NCBI GenBank assembly: GCA_963666755.2
Contig: CAXXGW010000006.1
Span: 1 to 64,000 of the forward strand
Direction: 5' to 3'
Source: CAXXOK01 sp963666755
GTDB taxonomy: Bacteria > Bacillota > Clostridia > Christensenellales > Aristaeellaceae
DNA: 64,000 bases
The position numbers were made by a program, and so were the translations under genes. Every line of letters begins with the position of its first letter. The stretch's first letter is position 1. This document shows, piece after piece, positions 9,777-16,149 of this stretch. Below the pieces are notes generated by a model. It saw only the letters and a program-made list of their open reading frames with translations. It was not told where the DNA came from and ran no database searches.

Positions 9777-9795
9777 GCCAATGGAGGCGATAGGT

Positions 9796-10434
9796 ATGCG
9801 ATGGTTCCAGTTCCGGCGGGCCCGGCAGGGCGCGTCCGCCGAGGGATACCCAACCCTGCAAACGGAACGGCTTGTGCTGCGCGCCTTCGACCTGAGCGAT
9901 ACGGTCGATGTGTACGCGTACGCGCACAGCCCGCTGGTTGGCCCCATGGCGGGCTGGTCCCCCCACAACAGCCTGGAGGAGAGCCGACAGGTGGTGCAGC
10001 ACTTCATGCACAGCGGGGATGTGTGGGCCATCGTCGAAAAAAAGACCGGCCGCGTGATCGGCTCCATCGGCCTGCATTCCGACATCAAGCGCGAGGTGGA
10101 AAACGCCCGCATGCTCGGCTATGCGCTGGGTGAGGCGCATTGGGGGCAGGGCTACGCCACCGAGGCGGCCAACGCGGTGCTGCGCTTCGCCTTTGAGGAG
10201 GTTGGCTGCCCGCTGGTATCGGCCTACCACTTTCCCAAAAACGCCAAGAGCAAGCGCGTAATCAAGAAGCTTGGCTTCACCGCCGAGGGCACGCTGCGCA
10301 TGGCCACCACCCTGCCCGACGGCGTGGTGAGCGACGAGGTCTGCTATAGCCTGACCCGCGAGGAATATCAGGCACGCGCCGCCAAGGCGCAGGCCAAAGC
10401 AGGCGATGCGGGCCCGCAGAGCGTCAACGCGTAA
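9796..10434 (+). CDS. GNAT-family N-acetyltransferase (RimJ/RimL-like)
   Basis: 212 residues from the ATG at 9796, chosen because GGAGG at 9783-9787 gives 8-base spacing. The protein opens with TLQTERLVLRAF, the RimJ/RimL-type start, and carries the acetyl-CoA loop region LGEAHWGQGYATEAANAVLRF followed by the C-terminal NAKSKRVIKKLGFTAEGT. Such enzymes acetylate protein N-termini, amino groups or small molecules; the substrate here cannot be told. The last ~20 residues are Ala-rich. The terminator immediately upstream suggests its own transcription or partial read-through. Confidence 0.85.
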   Translation: MRWFQFRRARQGASAEGYPTLQTERLVLRAFDLSDTVDVYAYAHSPLVGPMAGWSPHNSLEESRQVVQHFMHSGDVWAIVEKKTGRVIGSIGLHSDIKREVENARMLGYALGEAHWGQGYATEAANAVLRFAFEEVGCPLVSAYHFPKNAKSKRVIKKLGFTAEGTLRMATTLPDGVVSDEVCYSLTREEYQARAAKAQAKAGDAGPQSVNA

Positions 10435-10477
10435 CGCTCCAAAACGCAAATTCTTTTGTACAAAGGAGGCGGAGCCG

Positions 10478-11251
10478 ATGCCGCCGTTACGGCCCTATAC
10501 CGCCGACCTGCCTTACAGCTATGCGGCGGGGCTTTTCCCCAGCCTCCAGCTGATGGCCGCCGCGCCCGAGCGCGCCCAGCGGCTGCTGCTGAGCGAGCGC
10601 GCCCAGGGCGAGGGCGTGGAAAAGCTGCGCGCACTGTGTGCCGCGCATCATGTGCGCGAGGAGGTGGCCGACCGGGCGCTTGCCCGCCTGAGCGGCAAGC
10701 AGAACTGCTTTGCCGCCGTGGTGTTTGAAAAATGGCAGGCTGCCCTGGCCCCGCAGGCCCCGCATGTGGTGCTGCACCACCCGATGGACGAAGGCAACCT
10801 CGGCACCATCCAGCGTACGCTGCTGGGGCTGGGCTTGACCGACATCGCCGTGATCCGCCCCGCGGCAGACCCGTTTGAGCCGCGCGTAGTGCGCGCCTCC
10901 ATGGGGGCCATCTTCTCGCTGCGCGTGCGGCAGTACGAAACCTTCGAAGCCTACCGCGCCGAGCACCCCGCCCACGCGCTGTACCCCTTCATGCTGGATG
11001 GCTCCGTGCTGCTGGAAACCGCCGTGCAGGCTGTGCCCACGCCCTACGCGCTGGTGTTTGGCAACGAGGGCAGCGGCCTGCCGCCGGATTTTGCCGCGCT
11101 GGGGCAGGCGGTGCGCATCCCCCATTCCGACGCCATCGATTCGCTCAACCTCGCCGTGGCGGTCGCCATCGGCGCATATGCCTTTGCCCACGCAAACCCG
11201 AAGGAGGGATCCTCTTGGAACAGTCCGAAACCGACATCCGCAGCCAAATGA
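10478..11251 (+). CDS. SpoU/TrmH-type RNA 2'-O-methyltransferase
   Basis: 257 residues from the ATG at 10478 behind AAAGGAGGCGGA. Residues ~95-245 are a SPOUT knot domain: HPMDEGNLGTIQRTLLGLG (motif 1), ALVFGNEGSGLP (motif 2) and IPHSDAIDSLNLAVAVAIGA (motif 3). These bind SAM and transfer a methyl group to ribose 2'-OH of tRNA or rRNA; the precise target is not evident. The N-terminal ~90 residues are a substrate-recognition region. The last 37 bases overlap the next gene in another frame, indicating translational coupling. Confidence 0.88.
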   Translation: MPPLRPYTADLPYSYAAGLFPSLQLMAAAPERAQRLLLSERAQGEGVEKLRALCAAHHVREEVADRALARLSGKQNCFAAVVFEKWQAALAPQAPHVVLHHPMDEGNLGTIQRTLLGLGLTDIAVIRPAADPFEPRVVRASMGAIFSLRVRQYETFEAYRAEHPAHALYPFMLDGSVLLETAVQAVPTPYALVFGNEGSGLPPDFAALGQAVRIPHSDAIDSLNLAVAVAIGAYAFAHANPKEGSSWNSPKPTSAAK

Positions 11252-11775
11252 CCGCCTGCGTGCGCTACCTGGCCGAGCACGGGCGGCTGCATACCGGCGC
11301 AACCGTGGTGCTGGGCTGCAGCACCAGCGAGGTGGCCGGCGGCGTGATCGGCCATAACAGCGTGCCCGCGCTGGGCCACACGCTTGCGGAGGCCTTTATC
11401 GACGCCTGCGAGGCGCTGGGCCTGCATGCCGCCGTGCAGTGCTGCGAGCACCTGAACCGCGCGCTGGTGATGGAGCAGGATACGCTGGACCGCCTGCGGC
11501 TTACGCAGGTAAACGTCCGCCCCGTGCCCACGGCGGGCGGCAGCACGGCCGCCGCCGCCTACGAGCGCTTCCGCCACCCGGCCATGGCCATGAGCATCCA
11601 GGCCGACGCCGCGCTGGACGTTGGCGATACGCTGGTGGGCATGCACATCCGCCCGGTAGCCGTACCCCTGCGCATGCCGGAGGCAAAAATCGGGCAGGCG
11701 CACGTCGTCATGGCTTACGCCCGCTATCCGCTGATCGGCGGCGCCCGGGCGCAGTACCCGGAAGCGATCCGCTGA
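11215..11775 (+). CDS. YwlG/TIGR01440-family protein
   Basis: 186 residues, starting at TTG 11215 behind AAGGAGGGATCC, 37 bases inside the preceding methyltransferase gene. The protein matches the widespread Bacillota family of Bacillus YwlG (DUF436): VVLGCSTSEVAGGVIGHNS, CCEHLNRALVMEQ, VPTAGGSTAAAAYERF and VDIGDTLVGMHI-like blocks are recognisable. The family's biochemical function is unknown to me. It is followed by a terminator shared with the convergent zinc-ribbon gene. Confidence 0.85.
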   Translation: MEQSETDIRSQMTACVRYLAEHGRLHTGATVVLGCSTSEVAGGVIGHNSVPALGHTLAEAFIDACEALGLHAAVQCCEHLNRALVMEQDTLDRLRLTQVNVRPVPTAGGSTAAAAYERFRHPAMAMSIQADAALDVGDTLVGMHIRPVAVPLRMPEAKIGQAHVVMAYARYPLIGGARAQYPEAIR

Positions 11776-11787
11776 TCCGCAACCCGC

Positions 11788-11826
11788 GCAAAAAAGCCCG
11801 CCGACCGAAGCCGACGGACTTTTTTC
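11788..11826. terminator. Terminator between convergent genes
   Basis: Read on the - strand it is a 10-bp stem around a TTCG loop, including G-T wobbles, followed by TTTTTT. This suits the - strand zinc-ribbon gene ending at 11854. Read on the + strand two of the pairs become A-C mismatches, so it should be weaker for the upstream + genes although it also has a T-run. Confidence 0.75.
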
Positions 11827-11853
11827 TATGCAGTTAATAACGCTTACGTGTAA

Positions 11854-12138
11854 TCAGCCCTGCTGGCTACGGTGTTTCGCGAAGCACTCGCTGCAATAGA
11901 TGGGACGATCACTCTTGGGGATGAAGGGGACGGTCGTGGGTTTGCCACACTCGGCGCAGACGGTTTCGTACTGCTCGCGGGGGGCGGCGGCACGGGTGGT
12001 CTTGCGGGCGTTGCGGCACTGCTTGCAGCGGGTCGGCTCGTTCTGGAAGCCTTTTTCAGCGTAGAATTCCTGCTCACCGGCGGTGAACACGAACTCGGCG
12101 CCACAGTCGCGGCACGTGAGCGTTTTGTCCTGATACAT
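11854..12138 (-). CDS. Double zinc-ribbon protein
   Basis: 94 residues from the ATG at 12138, supported by GGAGG 10 bases upstream; the open frame extends further back, but only through the structured leader. There are two zinc ribbons: residues ~8-42 with CRDCGAEFVFTAGEQEFYAE and CKQC, the 'probable zinc-ribbon' family, and residues ~63-88 with CAECGKPTTVPF and CSEC. All eight metal-binding cysteines are present. Proteins of this family are short, soluble and without known biochemical role; some are annotated as cold- or stress-related, which I cannot confirm here. The notable context is a ~220-base structured RNA between its promoter and its start codon. Confidence 0.85.
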   Translation of the reverse strand: MYQDKTLTCRDCGAEFVFTAGEQEFYAEKGFQNEPTRCKQCRNARKTTRAAAPREQYETVCAECGKPTTVPFIPKSDRPIYCSECFAKHRSQQG

Positions 12139-12159
12139 GGTTTGGATATCCTCCGTTTT

Positions 12160-12378
12160 CGTATGTCTGATCGTTACGGCTGACCTGGTCTTTGACCCCA
12201 CACTCGCCGGCAGGAAGGTTTGCTCATCGCGTTGGCGCCCTACGCCCCTTCTCTCAGGGTTTCCCCCGGTCGGACTTACCTCTAGAACGCGCCATGCTCG
12301 CCGGCGCTTTGGCCGGTTTACGTGGACCGTTTTGCCCGCGTCTGGCATCGGCTTTCAACCACAGACCCATATACGATC
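12160..12378 (-). ncRNA. Long structured leader RNA, possibly raiA-type
   Basis: Transcription from the promoter at 12385-12413 would give a ~240-base leader before the zinc-ribbon gene. Its ends pair: CGTAT at the 5' end (12371-12375 on the - strand) with ATACG (12160-12164), and GTCTG with CAGAC just inside, closing a domain of ~215 bases that stops just before the ribosome site. Inside are further helices such as GCCGGC/GCCGGC and GGTTTACGTGG/CCACG-type arms, and unpaired conserved-looking blocks GAGGTAAGTCCGACC and AAAGCCGATGCCAGACG. The length and blocks recall the raiA motif of Bacillota as I remember it, but I could not check. No open frame in it looks like a real protein. Confidence 0.6.
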
Positions 12379-12384
12379 GCTGTT

Positions 12385-12413
12385 ATTATAACGTTATGCA
12401 ACAAGGAACGCAA
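12385..12413 (-). promoter_or_regulatory. Sigma-A promoter of leader RNA/zinc-ribbon gene
   Basis: On the - strand TTGCGT (12413-12408) and a perfect TATAAT (12390-12385) are separated by 17 bases. The predicted start near 12378 coincides with the 5' end of the closing helix of the leader RNA. Bases 12414-12650 hold nothing else I can name except a weak TTTACA/TACCCT pair on the + strand near 12552-12580. Confidence 0.8.
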
Positions 12414-12650
12414 GTGGATTTTCACAGAGTTCGGTAATTTCTGTAAAACCGGAGCCTCCCGGACACAAACCCGGCGGGCAAAGGGCGCAAAACGTTTTCG
12501 CGCAAGGCTTGCCGCTTTTACGAAACGACGCATTTTACATCCCCTTTACAATCCCCCGCAACTATGTTACCCTATTCCTGTTTGAGTGTTGGAAGGATAG
12601 AGGAACGCGGACGAGGGACGCCGCGCTCCACATGCACAGGAGGATTGCGC

Positions 12651-14291
12651 ATGCAGTGGATGGATATTGTCAAGCTCTTTGCGGGTTTGGGGCTGTTTCT
12701 GTACGGCATCAAGGAGATGGGCGAAGGCCTTGAAAAAGCCGCCGGCCCCAAGATGCAGCATTTGCTGGAAGTACTGACAAAAAACAAGCTGGCCGCCGTC
12801 GCGGTCGGCGCTCTGGTGACCGGCGTCATACAAAGCTCCAGCGCCACTACAGTCATGGTGGTCGGCTTTGTAAACGCCGGTCTTTTGCCGCTCGGCAAAG
12901 CCGTGGGTGTCATTATGGGCGCCAACATCGGCACCACCGTTACCTCGCTGATGCTGTCGGTCAAGCTGGATTTCGGCATCCTGTTTGCGGCGCTGGGCCT
13001 GCTGCTGATGCTGGGGGGCAAACGCCCAGCGTTTAAAATGGGCGGGCAGATCGCCATGGGGCTGGGCATCCTGTTTATCGGCATGGACACCATGTCCGCG
13101 GCGATGAAGCCCCTGCAAAACCTGGAAGGTTTCCGCAACCTGATGATTCAGGTGGACAACCCCATTCTGGGCGTGCTCACCGGCATGCTGTTAACCGCGC
13201 TGATCCAGAGCAGCTCAGCCTCCATCGGCATCCTGCAGGCGCTGGCAGGCTCCAACCTGATTACCCTGCACGCCTCGCTGTTCATCCTGTTTGGGCAGAA
13301 CATCGGCACGTGCATCACGGCACTGCTGGCCTCCATCGGCACCAGCCGCACGGCGCGGCGCGCGGCGGTGGTGCACCTGCTGTTTAACGTGATCGGCGCG
13401 GTGCTGTTTATGATCGTGACCGTCACGCTGCCCTTTGCGGATTGGGTCATCCGCCTCGCGGGGGACAACGTGCGTCTGCAAATCGCCTTTGCGCACGTTA
13501 TTTTCAACGTTTCCACAACGCTGTTGCTGCTGCCGCTCTCCTCTGTTCTGGAAAAGCTCGCCTGCCTGGTGGTGCGCGGGCAGGACAAGCAGGAAGACGT
13601 CATGCGCCTGACCTATTTCGACGACCGGCTGTTTTCCACCCCGCCCATCGCCGCGCGCCAGCTGTTTCAGGAAGTGCTGCGCATGAGCGATCTGGTCAAG
13701 GCGAACTTCGCCTTTGCCATGAAGTACTTCTTTTCCAACAAAGACCTGCTTCTGGACGATTTTTATAAGCGCGAGGACGTGATCGATTACCTGAACGCGG
13801 AAATTACCGCCAAGATGATCGAACTGCGCGGCCTGACGCTGATCAAGCGCGACGTGCACCTGATCGGTTCGCTGTTCCACGTGGTTAACGATCTGGAGCG
13901 CATTGGCGATCACAGCACCAACATTGTGGAAATCGGCAAGGCACGCCGCAAGGAAAAAAGCCGTTTCAGCGACAAAGCTGAGCATGAAATCCAGCATCTG
14001 TACGAAATTGTGAGCCTGATGGTGGATCAGTCCATCGAGATTGTGCGCGGCCAGATTTACGACCCGGCGGTGATCGGGCTGGTGGAAACCAACGAGGCCG
14101 AAGTGGATCGCCTGAGCGAGGAGCTGGCCAACCACCACGTGGATCGCGTGAAAAACAAGAAGTGCACCCCCCGCAATGGCATGCTCTACCTGGATTTGCT
14201 CAACAACCTGGAGCGTATTGCCGACCATGCAGATAACCTGGCCACGTCCGTGGATACGGGTAACAGCGAACCCAAGCGCCTGCTCTGGTAA
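12651..14291 (+). CDS. Na+/phosphate symporter with PhoU-like domain
   Basis: 546 residues from the ATG at 12651 behind CAGGAGGATT. The membrane part (residues ~1-310) has the duplicated family motif: GVIQSSSATTVMVVGFVNAG with GANIGTTVTSL, then ALIQSSSASIGILQALAGS with GQNIGTCITALLAS. These QSSS repeats mark the NptA/PNaS group of Na+/Pi cotransporters. Residues ~340-540 are PhoU-like helices (ERIGDHSTNIVEIGKA and ERIADHADNLATS). It imports or exports phosphate with sodium and is monocistronic, followed by its own terminator. Confidence 0.93.
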   Translation: MQWMDIVKLFAGLGLFLYGIKEMGEGLEKAAGPKMQHLLEVLTKNKLAAVAVGALVTGVIQSSSATTVMVVGFVNAGLLPLGKAVGVIMGANIGTTVTSLMLSVKLDFGILFAALGLLLMLGGKRPAFKMGGQIAMGLGILFIGMDTMSAAMKPLQNLEGFRNLMIQVDNPILGVLTGMLLTALIQSSSASIGILQALAGSNLITLHASLFILFGQNIGTCITALLASIGTSRTARRAAVVHLLFNVIGAVLFMIVTVTLPFADWVIRLAGDNVRLQIAFAHVIFNVSTTLLLLPLSSVLEKLACLVVRGQDKQEDVMRLTYFDDRLFSTPPIAARQLFQEVLRMSDLVKANFAFAMKYFFSNKDLLLDDFYKREDVIDYLNAEITAKMIELRGLTLIKRDVHLIGSLFHVVNDLERIGDHSTNIVEIGKARRKEKSRFSDKAEHEIQHLYEIVSLMVDQSIEIVRGQIYDPAVIGLVETNEAEVDRLSEELANHHVDRVKNKKCTPRNGMLYLDLLNNLERIADHADNLATSVDTGNSEPKRLLW

Positions 14292-14350
14292 CGGTACCGG
14301 CAGCCGCATTGCCCGGGACGCGCCCTGGCGATGATGCGTCTGGGATACGC

Positions 14351-14397
14351 CACGAAGCCCCCGCCAATAGGCGGGGCTTCGTGCACTTTCTTTGTTT
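14351..14397 (+). terminator. Terminator of phosphate symporter gene
   Basis: A 14-bp stem (CACGAAGCCCC and its complement, one bulged C) with an AATA loop, followed by a T-rich tail CACTTTCTTTGTTTT. Confidence 0.85.
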
Positions 14398-14430
14398 TAC
14401 AGCTGCCGCCGGACAACGTGAAAATTCCTC

Positions 14431-14459
14431 TTTACAAGGTGCAATGATTATGGTATAGT
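14431..14459 (+). promoter_or_regulatory. Promoter of tRNA-Ala
   Basis: TTTACA and TATAGT with a 17-base spacer; the predicted start (about 14466) is six bases before the tRNA. Confidence 0.8.
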
Positions 14460-14471
14460 ATTATCCGTTGC

Positions 14472-14547
14472 GGGGCATTAGCGCAGCTGGTAGCGCACAA
14501 CACTGGCAGTGTTGGGGTCAGGAGTTCGAATCTCCTATGCTCCACCA
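14472..14547 (+). tRNA. tRNA-Ala (anticodon GGC)
   Basis: 76 bases with encoded CCA. The acceptor stem GGGGCAT/ATGCTCC contains the G3-U70 wobble pair, the alanine identity element. The D stem is GCGC/GCGC, the anticodon stem CAACA/TGTTG around the loop CTGGCAG (anticodon GGC, reads GCC/GCU), variable loop GGGTC, and T arm AGGAG-TTCGAAT-CTCCT. It has its own promoter and terminator, so it is a single-gene unit. Confidence 0.97.
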
Positions 14548-14548
14548 T

Positions 14549-14590
14549 AAAAGGACGTCCATCTCGATACGAGGTTGGCGTCCTTTTTAT
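14549..14590. terminator. Bidirectional terminator after tRNA-Ala
   Basis: AAAAGGACG pairs with CGTCCTTTT around an inner imperfect stem CCATCTCG/CGAGGTTGG, with a T-run on both strands. It serves the tRNA on + and the gene ending at 14587 on -. Confidence 0.85.
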
Positions 14591-14985
14591 TTTACATGAG
14601 GGGAAACGGGCCATGTTTGCTGTTTTCGTTTAGATATTTCGTTTGCGATATAGACTTTGGAAATATTCATTGCTCTGATCAGAGCATCAGTTCCCTTGAA
14701 CTGAACCCTGCTTTCGTCGTACTTAACTCGTACCTTCTCGGTTTTGCTAATGATTGAAAGAATTGGAGGCAAGGCTTTTTCCAAATCTGATAATGTAAAC
14801 ATATCAATGCTACTATCCTTTTCTATCGAAGCTCTAGAGATATACAAAGCCTTAATTCTATTTCTTAAAAGCGAATACTGTGCTGTTCCTTCTGAAAATG
14901 CTAACTGTGCTTTTTCACACTTACTAATGGTAGTGGATATAGTCTTTATCGCAGCATATAGCTCTTCCTGTGAATAGTGATCCAT
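14587..14985 (-). CDS. Hypothetical protein, AT-rich gene
   Basis: 132 residues from the ATG at 14985, supported by AGGAGGGAGAA; an upstream in-frame ATG at 15054 lies inside the promoter and is rejected. The protein is mostly charged helix (MDHYSQEELYAAIKTISTTI, then KALPPILSIISKTEKVRV) with no cysteine cluster, signal peptide or membrane segment. Two halves resemble each other loosely (ISKCEKAQL...RNRIKALYISR and ISKTEKVRV...ALIRAMNISK), suggesting an internal duplication. Base composition is much more AT-rich than neighbours and the gene abuts tRNA-Ala, which hints at acquisition. I do not recognise the family. Confidence 0.75.
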   Translation of the reverse strand: MDHYSQEELYAAIKTISTTISKCEKAQLAFSEGTAQYSLLRNRIKALYISRASIEKDSSIDMFTLSDLEKALPPILSIISKTEKVRVKYDESRVQFKGTDALIRAMNISKVYIANEISKRKQQTWPVSPHVK

Positions 14986-15026
14986 TTCTCCCTCCTGAAT
15001 ATACCAACTTATTCTTATGATAATTG

Positions 15027-15054
15027 ATATTACCATATATTCAGAACATGTCAA
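15027..15054 (-). promoter_or_regulatory. Promoter of the AT-rich hypothetical gene
   Basis: TTGACA (15054-15049) and TAATAT (15032-15027) on the - strand, 16-base spacer, about 40 bases before the ATG at 14985. Confidence 0.75.
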
Positions 15055-15173
15055 ATCCCATGGTAATATTTAACATACGACGGATATTTTTTACTTACAA
15101 TCTTTGCACGATTCTCCGTTTCAGAGTGCACCCACCAACGATCGTATCAATAATATCAGCGTTTTCCAAGAAG

Positions 15174-15208
15174 AAAACCCTTGAGCTGTAAAGGCTTGAG
15201 GGTTTTTC
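15174..15208. terminator. Isolated bidirectional terminator-like hairpin
   Basis: AAAACCCT pairs with AGGGTTTT around a loop holding AGC/GCT; T-rich tails occur on both strands. No certain gene ends here on +; on - it would follow the small frame ending at 15324. Bases 15055-15173 hold nothing I can name. Confidence 0.6.
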
Positions 15209-15323
15209 TATATCGATTATAAGTATGCTGATTTGCGGTAAAAGGAACAACGGGAGGAGCAACCGCGAATTTTAAGCTGAAAATTGCCGCGCTGCTGTCC
15301 CCCTGACGCCTGCTCCCATCGTC

Positions 15324-15503
15324 CTAAATCACCCAAGCGGGCACATACCCGTTATTTGCATCAATCGGCAGCACATCGTTTGCCATACAGACCACGGCGC
15401 TTGTACACGTATCTGATATGTGCATAATGGTTTCTTCTGCCGTCCGGCTGCTATACATTCTCGTCGCCCCGCAATCTTGACCCATCTGAAGCGTGACTTT
15501 CAT
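15324..15503 (-). CDS. Possible 59-residue ORF or gene remnant
   Basis: A frame of 59 codons (MKVTLQMGQDCGATRMYSSR to VLPIDANNGYVPAWVI) with protein-like composition, unlike the random frames around it. It has no convincing ribosome site and the same frame is interrupted by TGA just upstream, so it may be the C-terminal remnant of a longer gene. I do not recognise it. Confidence 0.3.
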   Translation of the reverse strand: MKVTLQMGQDCGATRMYSSRTAEETIMHISDTCTSAVVCMANDVLPIDANNGYVPAWVI

Positions 15504-15885
15504 CCAGTCAAATCAGTGCGCATAGAAATGCCATTTGGGCTCCAGTCCCGCTACCGGCGAGCATGGGGCTTATTCACTGGTTGTTCTTATAAAGAGCAGT
15601 TGGCTACAAAACAAATTCCTATGCCCCGCCGTGCTGCATGGGAAAAGCCCTCCAACTCCGAACCGTTGTCGGGTGCGATGCTTGTAAGCATCCTGGTATT
15701 GTGCGCCATACGCGGCATGGCGCATCTTCCTTGCGTCCTTTCACTCCTATCCTCCGGGGAAATCCGGGTGTGTTGCGACGCCCTGCCTCCATGGTGGGAG
15801 ATTCCGATAGGTTCGCTGTTCTCCCACTCAACAGGGTTTTCGTATAGTTAAACATAACGTTTCTCATTTATAGGGACAATTTCTG
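15504..15885. other. Intergenic stretch without recognisable gene
   Basis: About 380 bases with frames on both strands that have no ribosome sites, frequent Cys/Trp/Pro clusters and no family resemblance. It is probably non-coding or decayed DNA between the AT-rich segment and the alpha-galactosidase promoter. Confidence 0.5.
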
Positions 15886-15914
15886 TTGACTTGGGTATGC
15901 AAATGCGCTAGACT
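15886..15914 (+). promoter_or_regulatory. Promoter of alpha-galactosidase operon
   Basis: TTGACT and TAGACT with a 17-base spacer. The transcript would carry a ~230-base leader before the ATG at 16150. Confidence 0.75.
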
Positions 15915-15919
15915 TTGAT

Positions 15920-15964
15920 AAACGGTAACTGTTTAATCGGCGTACTCCATATGTGTAACGTTAC
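15920..15964. promoter_or_regulatory. Two candidate LacI-type operators
   Basis: Just after the -10 box, 15920-15934 reads AAACGGTAACTGTTT, an imperfect palindrome. 15955-15964 reads GTAACGTTAC, a perfect 10-bp palindrome sharing the AACGTTAC core found at 27157 and 33221. A LacI/GalR-type repressor is the likely ligand. Confidence 0.5.
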
Positions 15965-16149
15965 GGTTTATTCTGTCAGAAGCCACCGTTACGTGAGGCG
16001 CACCCATCCATGAAGTCAAGGGACTCCCCGCGGGAACGAGCACAGGTTACGAGCATGTGAAGAGTTACACCCCATCGAAACCACTACCCTCAGCGTAGAC
16101 CCAACAAAAAACAGGCGCTCCACTTTGCTTGTGGGGCCAGGAGAAGAAA

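Noticed and set aside
9421..9795. N-terminal extension of the GNAT frame
   Set aside because: It overlaps the DUF975 tail in another frame and crosses a terminator; the start at 9796 has a proper ribosome site.
12387..12398. TATAACGTTATG as another LacI-type operator
   Set aside because: It is formed by the -10 box and spacer of the zinc-ribbon promoter and is far from any sugar gene; probably chance.
15420..15867. Overlapping frames of 143 (+) and 82 (-) codons
   Set aside because: No ribosome site, unusual Cys/Trp/Pro content and no recognisable family; treated as non-coding.
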